Source of the DNA: Sulfurisoma sp.
Lineage (GTDB): Bacteria; Pseudomonadota; Gammaproteobacteria; Burkholderiales; Rhodocyclaceae
Length of the DNA stretch: 53,440 nucleotides
Assembly (NCBI GenBank): GCA_030691075.1
Contig: JAUYFI010000058.1
Coordinates: 1-53,440, forward strand
Reading direction: 5' to 3'
The position numbers and the translations under genes are program-made. Below the pieces are notes generated by a model, which was not told where the DNA came from, made no database searches, and saw nothing but the letters and a program-made list of their open reading frames with translations. Shown here one piece after another: positions 41,693-52,013 of this stretch. Within the stretch, counting starts at the first letter, position 1. Every line of letters starts with the position of its first letter.

Positions 41693-42952
41693 TCACTCAT
41701 AACGCAGCGCCTCCGCCGGATTGACCCGCGAGGCCCGCCAGCTCGGATACAGCGTCGCCAGCAGCGTCAGCACGAAAGACACGCCACTGATCACGCCGAC
41801 GTCATTCCAGTGCAGGTCGGAGGGCAGGTCGGAGATGTAATAGACATCCTTCGCCAGAAACTGCATGCCGATCAGCCGCTCCAGCGCCGGCACCACCACG
41901 TCGACGTTGAGCGCCAGCGCCACGCCGCCCGCCACGCCCAGCAGCAGGCCGATCACCCCGATCAACGTGCCCTGGACGATGAAAATCGCCATCACGCTGG
42001 CCGGACTGGCGCCCAGCGTGCGCAGGATGGCGATGTCCGGCTGCTTGTCCTGCACCATCATCACCAGCGTCGACACGATGTTGAAGGCCGCCACCGCGAC
42101 GATCAGCAGCAGGATCAGGAACATCATGTTCTTCTCGATCTGCACCGCGCGGAAGAAGTTGGCATGGTTGCGCGTCCAGTCGGAAACGAAGGCGTCGGTA
42201 TCGACGTAGCGCAGCAGCTCGCGCGCGATGCGCGGCGCGGCGAAGAGGTCGTCGACCTTGAGGCGCACGCCGGAGACGCTGTCGCCCATGCGGTAGAGCT
42301 TCTGCGCGTCGGCCATGTGGATCAGCGCCAGGCCCGAGTCGTACTCGTACATGCCGGCCTCGAAAATGCCGACGACGGTGAATTGCTTCAGCCGCGGCAG
42401 CACGGCGACCGGCGTCACCAGCCCCTGCGGCGCGATCAGCGCGACCTTGTCGCCGGCATAGACCTGCAGCGCGCGCGCCAGCTCGGAGCCGAGGATGATG
42501 CCGAACTCGCCCTCCTTCAAGGCGTCGAGCTTGCCCGTCTTCATGTGGCGGGCGAAGTCGGCCACCTTGTCCTCGGCCTCGGGCAGCACGCCGCGGATCA
42601 TCGCGCCGCGCACCTGGCTGTCGAAGGACAGCATGGCCTGCGCCTGGATATAGGGCGCGGCGGCTTCGACCCGCGGATGGCGCCGCGCCGCCTGCAATGC
42701 CGCCGGCCAGTTCGCCAGCTCGCCGCTGGCGGCCGAGATCTGCACGTGGGAAGCCACGCCGAGGATGCGCGTGCGCAATTCCTTCTGGAAGCCGTTCATC
42801 ACCGACAGCACCACGATCAGCGCCGCCACGCCGAGCGCGATGCCCAGCATCGAGATCAGCGAGATGAAGGAGATGAAGTGGTTGCGGCCCGTCAGGCGTT
42901 TCTTGGCACGGGTGTAGCGCAGGCCGATGAAGAGCTCGTACGGAAAAGTCAT
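41693..42952 (-). CDS. lolC: Lipoprotein-releasing permease LolC/LolE
   Basis: 419 residues. First transmembrane helix after FISFISLISMLGIALGVAAL, a large periplasmic MacB-like domain (about 50-270), and three C-terminal helices (LILLLIVAVAAFNIVSTLVM). Single LolC/E gene, as in many betaproteobacteria (LolF type). With LolD it frees outer-membrane lipoproteins for transfer to LolA. The gap to the divergent RpfE-like gene is 25 bp. Confidence 0.96.
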   Translation of the reverse strand: MTFPYELFIGLRYTRAKKRLTGRNHFISFISLISMLGIALGVAALIVVLSVMNGFQKELRTRILGVASHVQISAASGELANWPAALQAARRHPRVEAAAPYIQAQAMLSFDSQVRGAMIRGVLPEAEDKVADFARHMKTGKLDALKEGEFGIILGSELARALQVYAGDKVALIAPQGLVTPVAVLPRLKQFTVVGIFEAGMYEYDSGLALIHMADAQKLYRMGDSVSGVRLKVDDLFAAPRIARELLRYVDTDAFVSDWTRNHANFFRAVQIEKNMMFLILLLIVAVAAFNIVSTLVMMVQDKQPDIAILRTLGASPASVMAIFIVQGTLIGVIGLLLGVAGGVALALNVDVVVPALERLIGMQFLAKDVYYISDLPSDLHWNDVGVISGVSFVLTLLATLYPSWRASRVNPAEALRYE

Positions 42953-42977
42953 ATGTGCTGCATGTTAACATGCCCTC

Positions 42978-43976
42978 ATGCAACTCCATCTGGCGCTGCC
43001 CGGCCTGCTGTGGCCGGCCAAGGCGCTGCCCGACGTGATGTTCGATCTCGAACTGCCGGCGCTGTCCTGGCTGCTCGGCCGTGGGCGTTGCCGCCTTTCT
43101 TCCCCGCTCGCCTTCGAAGGCTGGCTCTCGCAGCGTTTCGGCCATGACGAAGTTTCGGCCGCGGCGCTGCGCCTGCTCGGCGAGGATGGCCAACCGGGCA
43201 ACGCCGACTGGATCTGCGCCGACCCGGCGCACCTCGCCTTCGAGCATGGCCACCCGACGCTGGCCGACCCGGCGCAACTCGACCTGCAGGCCGACGAGAT
43301 CGCCGAGATCGCCGTGTCGCTGGCGCCGACTTTTTCGGCGGTCGGGCACTTCTCCCTGCGCCCTTCGGGGCATGGCTACATCGAGCTCGCCGCGCCGGCG
43401 GACATCGTCGTTGCTCCGCCCTCCACCACCATCGGCCGCGGCGCCGCCGCGCTGCTGCCGCGCGGAGCGGACGCCGCGCGCTGGGTCCGTCTCGCCAACG
43501 AGGCGCAGATCGCGCTGCACGCGCTCGACCTCAACCGCCGCCGCGAGGACGCCGGCCGCCCCACGATCAACACGCTCTGGTTCTGGGGCGCCGGCCGCCT
43601 GCCCGCCGCCGTGACATCGCCCTACGCAAAAGTCGGCGGTGGCGGCACGCTGGCGCGCGGCCTGGCCCGCCATGCCAACGTCCCCTGGGGGCCTGCCAGC
43701 GATGCCCTGCCGACCAAAGGCGGCACCCTGCTGGTCGAGGAGCGCCTGCTGGGCCCGGCACAGCAACTCGACGCCGCCGCCTGGCGCGACGCCATGCTGG
43801 CCGTCGAGCGCGAGCGCCTCGCCCCGCTCGCCGCCGCCCTGCGCGGCGGCCGTGTGAAGAAACTTGTAATCACCGGCCTCGGCGACGAAACCACCCTCGA
43901 CCTCGAACTCACGCGCGGCGACACGCTGCGCTTCTGGCGGCGGCCGCAGCCGCTGACTGACGTGATCCAGCCATGA
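42978..43976 (+). CDS. RpfE-type conserved protein (phosphoglycerate mutase-like)
   Basis: 332 residues, no signal peptide or membrane segment. The family marker PTINTLWFWGAGRLPA lies near 195-210; annotated relatives are called RpfE type or COG4255. The gene is 4 nt upstream of the recJ-associated repeat and recJ, the typical rpfE-recJ context. Biochemical role is unknown. Two parts of the frame overlap matches to the 26-bp motif (SLAPTFSAVG near 115 and YAKVGGGGTLA near 217), suggesting insertion of the repeat in frame. Confident as a gene, not as to function. Confidence 0.8.
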   Translation: MQLHLALPGLLWPAKALPDVMFDLELPALSWLLGRGRCRLSSPLAFEGWLSQRFGHDEVSAAALRLLGEDGQPGNADWICADPAHLAFEHGHPTLADPAQLDLQADEIAEIAVSLAPTFSAVGHFSLRPSGHGYIELAAPADIVVAPPSTTIGRGAAALLPRGADAARWVRLANEAQIALHALDLNRRREDAGRPTINTLWFWGAGRLPAAVTSPYAKVGGGGTLARGLARHANVPWGPASDALPTKGGTLLVEERLLGPAQQLDAAAWRDAMLAVERERLAPLAAALRGGRVKKLVITGLGDETTLDLELTRGDTLRFWRRPQPLTDVIQP

Positions 43977-43977
43977 C

Positions 43978-44059
43978 AAAGAGCCCCCCACGCTCACTAC
44001 GTTCGCTGCCCCCCACGGGGGGGGCGCATGCTGCCTTGGGGCGGCCCGGCGGCAGCATG
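43978..44059 (+). repeat. Interspersed repeat and hairpin at the recJ start
   Basis: Contains CACGCTCACTACGTTCGCTG and a CCCCCC-AC-GGGGGGGG block, a repeat I recall from many betaproteobacterial genomes. It ends in a 9-bp inverted repeat CATGCTGCC (44027) / GGCAGCATG (44051), whose last three bases are the recJ start codon. Confidence 0.55.
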
Positions 44060-45757
44060 ACCCGCATCGCCGACCGCCCCGTCCCCACCCGCGCCCGGCT
44101 CATACTCGAGCAGGCCGGCGTGCATCCGCTGCTGGCGCGGCTCTATGCCGCGCGCGGCGTCGCCACAGCGGACGAGCTGGACACCCGCCTCGCCGCGCTG
44201 CTGCCGCCGGACACGCTCAAGGGCGCGGCGGACGCGGCGCGGCTGCTCGCCGACGCCATCGCGCAGAACAAGAAACTGCTGATCGTCGCCGACTACGACT
44301 GCGACGGCGCCACCGCCTGCGCCGTCGGCATCCGCGCGCTGCGCCTGCTCGGCGCTAACGTCAACCGTGTCGACTACCTGGTGCCCGACCGCTTCAAGCT
44401 CGGCTACGGCCTCTCGCCCGAGGTGGTGCGCCTCGCCGCGCAACAAAAGCCCGACATCATCGTCACCGTCGACAACGGCATCGGCAGCGTCGAGGGCGTG
44501 GCCGAGGCCAGCCGACTGGGCATCGCCACGCTGATCACCGACCACCACCTGCCGGGCCCGGAGCTGCCCGCCGCAGCGGTCATCGTCAATCCCAACCAGC
44601 CGGGCTGCACTTTCAAGAGCCGCGCCATCGCCGGCGTCGGCGTGATGTTCTACGTGATGCTGGCGCTGCGGGCCGAACTGCGCAGCCGCGGCGCTTTCAA
44701 GGACAAGCCCGAGCCCAACCTCGCCAGCCTGCTCGATCTCGTCGCGCTGGGCACCGTCGCCGACGTCGTTCCGCTCGACCGCAACAACCGCGTGCTGGTG
44801 GCGCAGGGCATCGCCCGCATGCGCGAGGGCAGGATGCAGCCCGGCGTGCGCGCCCTCTTCGCCGTGGCCGGCCGCGATCCGCGCCAGGCCAGCACCTTCG
44901 ATCTCGGCTTCGCCCTCGGCCCGCGCCTCAACGCCGCCGGGCGGCTGGCCGACATGGCGCTGGGCATCGAATGCCTGATCACCGACGACGCGGCGCGCGC
45001 CATGAACATCGCCACCGAGCTCGACACCCTCAACCGCGAACGCCGCGGTATCGAGGCCGGCATGCAGGCCGGGGCCGAGACTTTCATCGAGTCCATCGAC
45101 GCCGCCAGCCGCGCCAGCCTGACGCTGTTCGACCCGGACTGGCACCAGGGCGTGGTCGGCATCCTCGCCGGCCGCGTCAAGGAAAGGCTGCACCGGCCCA
45201 CGTTCGCCTTCGCCCGCGGCGAGAATGAACAGGTCAAGGGTTCCGGCCGCTCCATCCCCGGCCTGCACCTGCGCGACGCGCTCGACCTCGTCGCCAAACG
45301 CGCGCCCGACCTGCTGCTGCGCTTCGGCGGCCACGCCGCCGCCGCCGGGGTGACTCTGCTCGAAGACCGACTGACCGAGTTCGAGCAACTGTTCGAAGAG
45401 GTCGCCGCGCAGCTGCTGTCGCCGGCGCAGCTCGCGCGCACGCTCGAAACCGACGGCCCGCTCGAGACCGGCTACCTCTCGCTGGCCAGCGCCCAGCTGC
45501 TGCGCAACGAGATCTGGGGCCAGGGCTTTCCCGCGCCGATGTTCGCCGACGAGTTCGAGGTGGCGAGCCAGAAGCTGCTCAAGGACAAGCACCTCAAGCT
45601 GGCGTTGCGGAAAGGCGGCGCCCGCTTCGAGGCCATCCGCTTCAACTGCGCCGACCCCGCGCCGGCACGGATTCGCGCGGCCTTCCGCATCGACGCCAAC
45701 GAATACATGGGCATCGAGAGCCTGCAGCTGGTAATCGAGCACTTCGAGGCGGCCTAG
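44057..45757 (+). CDS. recJ: Single-stranded-DNA exonuclease RecJ
   Basis: 566 residues from MTRIADRPVPTRAR. DHH phosphoesterase motifs: LIVADYDCDGATA, TVDNGIGS, LITDHHLPGPELP; and DHHA1 with GRSIPGLHLRD and RFGGHAAAAGVTL. It degrades single-stranded DNA 5' to 3' in recombination and mismatch repair. An ATG at 43973 would add 28 residues, but those are encoded by an interspersed repeat, so I used 44057. The start codon is the last part of a hairpin, which could affect translation. Confidence 0.95.
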   Translation: MTRIADRPVPTRARLILEQAGVHPLLARLYAARGVATADELDTRLAALLPPDTLKGAADAARLLADAIAQNKKLLIVADYDCDGATACAVGIRALRLLGANVNRVDYLVPDRFKLGYGLSPEVVRLAAQQKPDIIVTVDNGIGSVEGVAEASRLGIATLITDHHLPGPELPAAAVIVNPNQPGCTFKSRAIAGVGVMFYVMLALRAELRSRGAFKDKPEPNLASLLDLVALGTVADVVPLDRNNRVLVAQGIARMREGRMQPGVRALFAVAGRDPRQASTFDLGFALGPRLNAAGRLADMALGIECLITDDAARAMNIATELDTLNRERRGIEAGMQAGAETFIESIDAASRASLTLFDPDWHQGVVGILAGRVKERLHRPTFAFARGENEQVKGSGRSIPGLHLRDALDLVAKRAPDLLLRFGGHAAAAGVTLLEDRLTEFEQLFEEVAAQLLSPAQLARTLETDGPLETGYLSLASAQLLRNEIWGQGFPAPMFADEFEVASQKLLKDKHLKLALRKGGARFEAIRFNCADPAPARIRAAFRIDANEYMGIESLQLVIEHFEAA

Positions 45758-45781
45758 CTCACAAGTCGGCGAACCCCGCCC

Positions 45782-48454
45782 ATGAACCCGCCCGTCCCGC
45801 ACATCGCCGAACAGTCGCCGGACGCTGCCCTGGCCGCGCTGGGCAGCGGACCGCAGGGGCTGAGCGCGGTCGAGGCCCGGCGGCGGCTGGCGGAATTCGG
45901 GCCCAACCGGGTCGAGCCCGCCGCCCGCGATCCCGTGTGGCTGATGCTCGCCCGCGAGTTCACTCACTTCTTCGCGCTCATCCTCTGGCTGGCGGCGGCG
46001 CTGGCGCTGGTCGCCGAGCATTTCGGCCCCGGCCAGGGCATGGCGGAACTGGGCTTGGCCATCGTCGGCGTCATCGTCGTCAATGGCTGCTTTTCCTTCT
46101 GGCAGGCCTGGCGCGCGGAAGCGGCGCTGGCCGCGCTGAGTCAGCTGCTGCCGCAGCAGGTGCAGATCCGCCGCGATGGCCGCACCGTGGAAGTGCCCGC
46201 CGCCGAACTGGTGCCCGGCGACCTGGTGCTGCTGACCGAAGGCGCCAAGGTGCCGGCGGATTGCCGCCTGATCGAGAGCTGGGGCTTGCGCGTCAACCTC
46301 GCCACGCTCACCGGCGAGTCGCGACCCAAGTCACGCAGCGCCGACGCCATCAGCGATGCAGCCCCCGACCCGCTCGCGGCGCGGGCCCTGGTGCTCGCCG
46401 GCACGCTAATCGTATCGGGCGAATGCAGCGCCGTCGTCTACGCCACCGGCATGCGCACCGAGTTCGGCCGCATCGCCCACCTGACGCAGACGGCCGGCGA
46501 AACCGAGTCGCCGCTGCAAAAGGAGATCCGCCGCGTCTCGCGCCTGGTCGCGCTCCTCGCGCTCGGCCTCGGCCTCGTCTTCTTCGCCATCGGCCAGGCC
46601 ATCGGCCTGCCGTTCTGGGCGAACTTCATGTTCGCCATCGGCATCATCGTCGCCAACGTGCCCGAGGGCCTGTTGCCGACGGTGACGCTCTCTCTAGCGC
46701 TAGCCACCCAGCGCATGGCCCGACGCAATGCCCTGGTGCGCCACCTGCCCGCCGTCGAAACACTGGGCAGCGCGACGGTGATCCTCACCGACAAGACCGG
46801 CACGCTGACCCAAAATCGCATGACGGTGCGCGAGCTTTTCGTCGCCGGCCGCCACCGCCTCGCGGCGGAGCGCTGGCCGCGCGCCTACGACCTGCACCTG
46901 CGCGCCGTCGCCCGCTTCTGCCACAGCCTCAAGTTTCCCGATGGCGCGCCCGCGCCCAGCGGCGACCCGATGGAAATCGCCCTGTGGCAATTCGCCGGCG
47001 CCATACCCGAACTCGGCCGCCGCGCCGGCGAGATTCCCTTCGATGCCGAACGGCGGCGCATGTCGGTCATCACGCGCGGGCCCGATGGCAGCGGCTTCCT
47101 CTGGTGCAAGGGCGCGCCCGAGACCGTGCTGCCGCTGTGCGCGACATGGCTCGACAGCGACGTTTCGCGGCCCTTCGACGCGCAAGCACAGGACCTCTTG
47201 CGCCGCGCCCAGGACGACCTGGCCGACCGCGGCCTGCGCGTGCTGGCGCTGGCCTGGAAGCCACTCGCTGCCGATACCGCTGCACAGAGCGAAGACAGCC
47301 TGGAGCTGTGCGGCCTGATCGGCCTCGAAGACCCGCCGCGCCCCGACGTGCATGAGGCCGTGAATCGCTGCCACGAGGCCGGCATACGCGTGATCATGGT
47401 CACCGGCGACCACCCCCACACGGCGGTGGCGCTGGCGCGCGAGGTGGGCCTGGTGCGCACCCCGGCGCCGGCGGTGTTCACGGGAGACCGGGTGCGGCGC
47501 ATGGACTCGGCCAGCCTGCAGCTGGCGCTCGACGCGCCGGAGATCCTGTTCGCCCGCGTCACCGCCGAGCAGAAGATGCTCATCGTCCAGGCCCTGCAAC
47601 GCAAGGGCGAGATCGTCGCGGTGACCGGCGACGGCGTCAATGACGCGCCGGCCCTGAAGACGGCGGACATCGGCATCGCCATGGGCCTGTCCGGCACCGA
47701 CGTCGCCCGCGAGGCGGCCGACATCGTGCTGCTCGACGACCACTTCGGCACCATCGTCAATGCCATCGAGGAAGGCCGCGCGGTCTACGAAAACATCCGC
47801 AAGTTCCTCACCTACATCCTGACCTCGAACATCCCCGAGATCGTGCCCTACCTGGCCTTCGTGCTGTTCCGCATTCCGCTGCCGCTCACCGTGATCCAGA
47901 TTCTCGCCGTGGACCTCGGCACCGACATGGTCCCGGCCCTGGCGCTGGGCGCGGAGCGGCCCCACGCCGACGTCATGCGCCGGCCGCCGCGGCCGCGCGG
48001 CGAGCGTCTGCTGTCCTGGCCGCTGCTGGCGCGCGCCTATCTCTTTCTCGGCCCGCTCGAAGCGTTGGCCGCGATGGCCGCCTTCTTCTTCGTGCTCGGC
48101 GCCGCCGGCTGGAGCTACGGCGAAATGCTGCGCCCGGGCGACCCCGTCTATCTGCAGGCCACCACGGCCTGCCTCGCCGCCATCGTGCTGGCGCAGATGG
48201 TCAACCTCTTCGTCTGTCGCCATCCGCGGCTGCCGGCCTGGCGCTTTCCGCTGTTCCAAAACCGCCTGCTGCTGGTCGGCCTGGCCGTCGAGGCATTGCT
48301 GCTGCTGGCCATCGTGTACACGCCCTGGGGCAACCGCCTGTTCGGCACGGCGCCGCTGGCGGCCGAGGTCTGGCTGTTCGCGCTGCCCTTCGCCCTGGCG
48401 CTGGGCATCGCCGAGGAAGCGCGCAAGGCGATCGTGCGGCGGCTGTCGCCGTGA
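45782..48454 (+). CDS. P-type cation ATPase, Na+,K+-ATPase-like (type II)
   Basis: 890 residues. An N-terminal cation-ATPase domain, A domain with LTGES, phosphorylated Asp337 in DKTGTLTQ, nucleotide domain, and hinge TGDGVNDAPAL. In M4 it has NVPEGLL (Glu295), in M5 TSNIPE (Ser682, Glu686) and in M6 DLGTDMVPA (Asp711, Asp715). These match the animal Na+,K+-ATPase pattern (type IIC) better than SERCA (IPEGLPAV). In Na+,K+-ATPases these side chains bind Na+ and K+; in H+,K+-ATPases the M5 Ser is Lys, here it is Ser. The N-terminal regulatory tail is short and there is no beta subunit gene nearby. The gene follows recJ; the 26-bp motif follows its stop. Confidence 0.9.
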   Translation: MNPPVPHIAEQSPDAALAALGSGPQGLSAVEARRRLAEFGPNRVEPAARDPVWLMLAREFTHFFALILWLAAALALVAEHFGPGQGMAELGLAIVGVIVVNGCFSFWQAWRAEAALAALSQLLPQQVQIRRDGRTVEVPAAELVPGDLVLLTEGAKVPADCRLIESWGLRVNLATLTGESRPKSRSADAISDAAPDPLAARALVLAGTLIVSGECSAVVYATGMRTEFGRIAHLTQTAGETESPLQKEIRRVSRLVALLALGLGLVFFAIGQAIGLPFWANFMFAIGIIVANVPEGLLPTVTLSLALATQRMARRNALVRHLPAVETLGSATVILTDKTGTLTQNRMTVRELFVAGRHRLAAERWPRAYDLHLRAVARFCHSLKFPDGAPAPSGDPMEIALWQFAGAIPELGRRAGEIPFDAERRRMSVITRGPDGSGFLWCKGAPETVLPLCATWLDSDVSRPFDAQAQDLLRRAQDDLADRGLRVLALAWKPLAADTAAQSEDSLELCGLIGLEDPPRPDVHEAVNRCHEAGIRVIMVTGDHPHTAVALAREVGLVRTPAPAVFTGDRVRRMDSASLQLALDAPEILFARVTAEQKMLIVQALQRKGEIVAVTGDGVNDAPALKTADIGIAMGLSGTDVAREAADIVLLDDHFGTIVNAIEEGRAVYENIRKFLTYILTSNIPEIVPYLAFVLFRIPLPLTVIQILAVDLGTDMVPALALGAERPHADVMRRPPRPRGERLLSWPLLARAYLFLGPLEALAAMAAFFFVLGAAGWSYGEMLRPGDPVYLQATTACLAAIVLAQMVNLFVCRHPRLPAWRFPLFQNRLLLVGLAVEALLLLAIVYTPWGNRLFGTAPLAAEVWLFALPFALALGIAEEARKAIVRRLSP

Positions 48455-48462
48455 CGGCGCGG

Positions 48463-48488
48463 AAAAAGTCGGCGCTGGCGGGACGGCG
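48463..48488 (+). repeat. 26-bp interspersed motif before prfB
   Basis: AAAAAGTCGGCGCTGGCGGG then ACGGCG; one mismatch from the 14412 copy. Lies 8 bp after the ATPase stop and 39 bp before prfB. Confidence 0.65.
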
Positions 48489-48527
48489 CCAATTACAATT
48501 CGTGCTTTGCCGAAGAGAAGAACCCTC

Positions 48528-49632
48528 ATGGAAGCCGAACGCCTCAACGCCATCGCCAACCGTCTCGCCGATCTGAAGCGCCGCGAGACCGAACTGCGGA
48601 GGTATCTTTGACTACGATGCCAAGGCATCGAAACTCGAAGAACTTGCGCGCGAACTGGAAGACCCCAAGGTCTGGGATAACGCCAAGCGCGCCCAGACGC
48701 TAGGCAAGGACAAGAAATCCCTCGAAGCTGTCGTTCTGACGCTCACCGCAATCCACCAGCAACTGGCGGACGCGCAGGATCTGCTCGACCTCGCCCGCGA
48801 CGAGGATGACGAGGACACGCTGATTTCGGTCGAGGACGACCTTGCCGGCCTCAACGAGCATGTTGCCGCTCTCGAATTCCGCCGCATGTTCGCCAACCCG
48901 GCCGATCCCAACAACTGCTTCATCGACATCCAGGCCGGCGCCGGCGGCACCGAGGCCTGCGACTGGGCGTCGATGCTGCTGCGCCAATACCTGAAATACT
49001 GCGAGCGCAAGGGCTTCAAAGCCGAAGTGCTGGAGCAGACCGACGGCGACGTCGCCGGCATCCGCAGCGCCTCGCTCAAGGTCGAGGGCGACTATGCCTA
49101 CGGCCATTTGCGCACGGAGACCGGTGTGCATCGGCTGGTGCGCAAATCCCCCTTCGACTCCTCGGGCGGCCGCCACACCTCGTTCGCCAGCCTCTACGTC
49201 TACCCCGAGATCGACGACTCGATCGAGGTCGAAATCAACCCGGCCGACCTGCGCGTCGACACCTTCCGTGCCTCGGGCGCCGGCGGCCAGCACATCAACA
49301 AGACCGACTCGGCGATCCGCATCACCCACAACCCGACCGGCATCGTCGTGCAGTGCCAGAACGACCGCTCGCAGCACCGCAACCGCGCCGAGGCCATGGC
49401 CATGCTCAAGTCGCGGCTCTACGAGCTGGAACTGCGCAAGCGCCAGGTCGAGGCCGACAAGCTGGAAGCCGGCAAGACCGACGTCGGCTGGGGCCACCAG
49501 ATCCGCAGCTACGTGCTCGACAACTCCCGCATCAAGGACCTGCGCACCAACGTCGAAATCTCCAATACCCAGAAGGTGCTCGACGGCGACCTCGATGTCT
49601 TTATCGAAGCGAGCCTGAAGCAGGGCGTCTAA
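48528..49632 (+). CDS. prfB: Peptide chain release factor 2 (programmed +1 frameshift)
   Basis: Joined frame 48528-48608 and 48610-49632 gives 367 residues. The first part ends [10 protein letters not shown] then UGA; a +1 shift at CUU continues [16 protein letters not shown]. Diagnostic motifs of RF2: [13 protein letters not shown] and the catalytic GGQ in [18 protein letters not shown]2 reads UAA and UGA. The internal UGA autoregulates its own level: when RF2 is scarce the ribosome shifts. Followed by prfC on the opposite strand; lysS, its usual partner, is 2.4 kb downstream on the same strand, with prfC and a phd/vapC module between. Confidence 0.98.
48598..48612 (+). promoter_or_regulatory. 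RF2 programmed frameshift site
   Basis: GGAGG Shine-Dalgarno-like element (48598-48602), then TAT CTT TGA C. The T at 48609 is skipped in the +1 shift. It is shorter than the E. coli AGGGGG element but matches its role and spacing. Confidence 0.95.
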
Positions 49633-49638
49633 GACGCG

Positions 49639-51222
<1,584 letters not shown>

Positions 51223-51301
51223 GGCGGAGCGGCGTGGCAAGCGAAGGGGCGCGATTATACGGACCCCGGGATCGGCGGCGGCATTGCCCAGCCTCCCGCA
51301 C

Positions 51302-51330
51302 TGTGACACAATCCAAATCGTTGTGTCACA
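51302..51330. promoter_or_regulatory. Operator palindrome of the phd/vapC module
   Basis: TGTGACACAA-N9-TTGTGTCACA, a perfect 10-bp inverted repeat, 16 bp before the antitoxin ATG. Fits a two-site operator for a Phd-type antitoxin; the prfC promoter may also lie here, so it could link the two. Confidence 0.7.
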
Positions 51331-51345
51331 TCAAGTGCGTCCACC

Positions 51346-51579
51346 ATGAAAACCATCACCATCCGCGAAGCCCGCGAGGGCTTGTCCCACCCGGAGCAAC
51401 TGTTCGCCGACAACGACGAAGTCATCGTCACGCGCCGGGGCGAGCCGGTGGCGCGCATTCTGCCGATCGCGCCGGCCAAGCCGAAATTCCGCTCGCTGGC
51501 GGCGTTTCGCGCCAGCCAGAAGCCGCTGGATCCGCCGCTTTCGCAGACCATCATCGAAGACCGAAAAGAGCGCTGCTGA
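51346..51579 (+). CDS. Phd/YefM-type antitoxin
   Basis: 77 residues. The Phd N-terminal domain begins MKTITIREAREGLSHPEQLF and ends VIVTRRGEPVARILPI; C-terminal FRASQKPLDPPLSQTIIEDR contacts the toxin. Stop overlaps the toxin start (TGATG). A perfect palindrome lies upstream. Divergent from prfC. Confidence 0.92.
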   Translation: MKTITIREAREGLSHPEQLFADNDEVIVTRRGEPVARILPIAPAKPKFRSLAAFRASQKPLDPPLSQTIIEDRKERC

Positions 51580-52004
51580 TGATCTACGCGGATACCAGCG
51601 CACTGGTCAAGCGCTATCTGGACGAGCCGTTCAGCACCGATTTCGATGCGCTGCTCGAGCGCGGCACGATGGCCATCAGCCGCCTGACCATCGTCGAAGT
51701 GCGCTGTGCGCTCGCGCGTCGGCGCCGCAGCCGCGAAATCGACGCATTGCGCGAAAACCGCGTGAACGCCGAACTGGCCGCCGACATCCAGGCCGGCGCA
51801 TTGCAAGTCGGCGATATCGATGCCACCCATTTCACCGCGGCATACCATTTGATCGGCCGGCTTGCCGACATCCCCTTGCGGACACTGGACGCGCTGCATC
51901 TGGCGGTGGCCGAACAGGCATCCGCCGCCGCGTTCGCCACCGCCGACAAGACGCAGGCATCCGCCGCCGAGGCGCTCGGTTTCACCGTTCATCGTTTCTA
52001 CTGA
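51579..52004 (+). CDS. vapC: PIN-domain toxin VapC (phd-linked)
   Basis: 141 residues. PIN fold: first Asp in MIYADTSALVKRYLDEP, Glu in TIVEVRCALARRR, Asp in RTLDALHLAVAEQA and a late FATADKTQ. Translationally coupled to the Phd antitoxin. It ends 9 nt before lysS, so the module sits just in front of a core translation gene and read-through into lysS is likely. Confidence 0.92.
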   Translation: MIYADTSALVKRYLDEPFSTDFDALLERGTMAISRLTIVEVRCALARRRRSREIDALRENRVNAELAADIQAGALQVGDIDATHFTAAYHLIGRLADIPLRTLDALHLAVAEQASAAAFATADKTQASAAEALGFTVHRFY

Positions 52005-52013
52005 AAGTCCATC

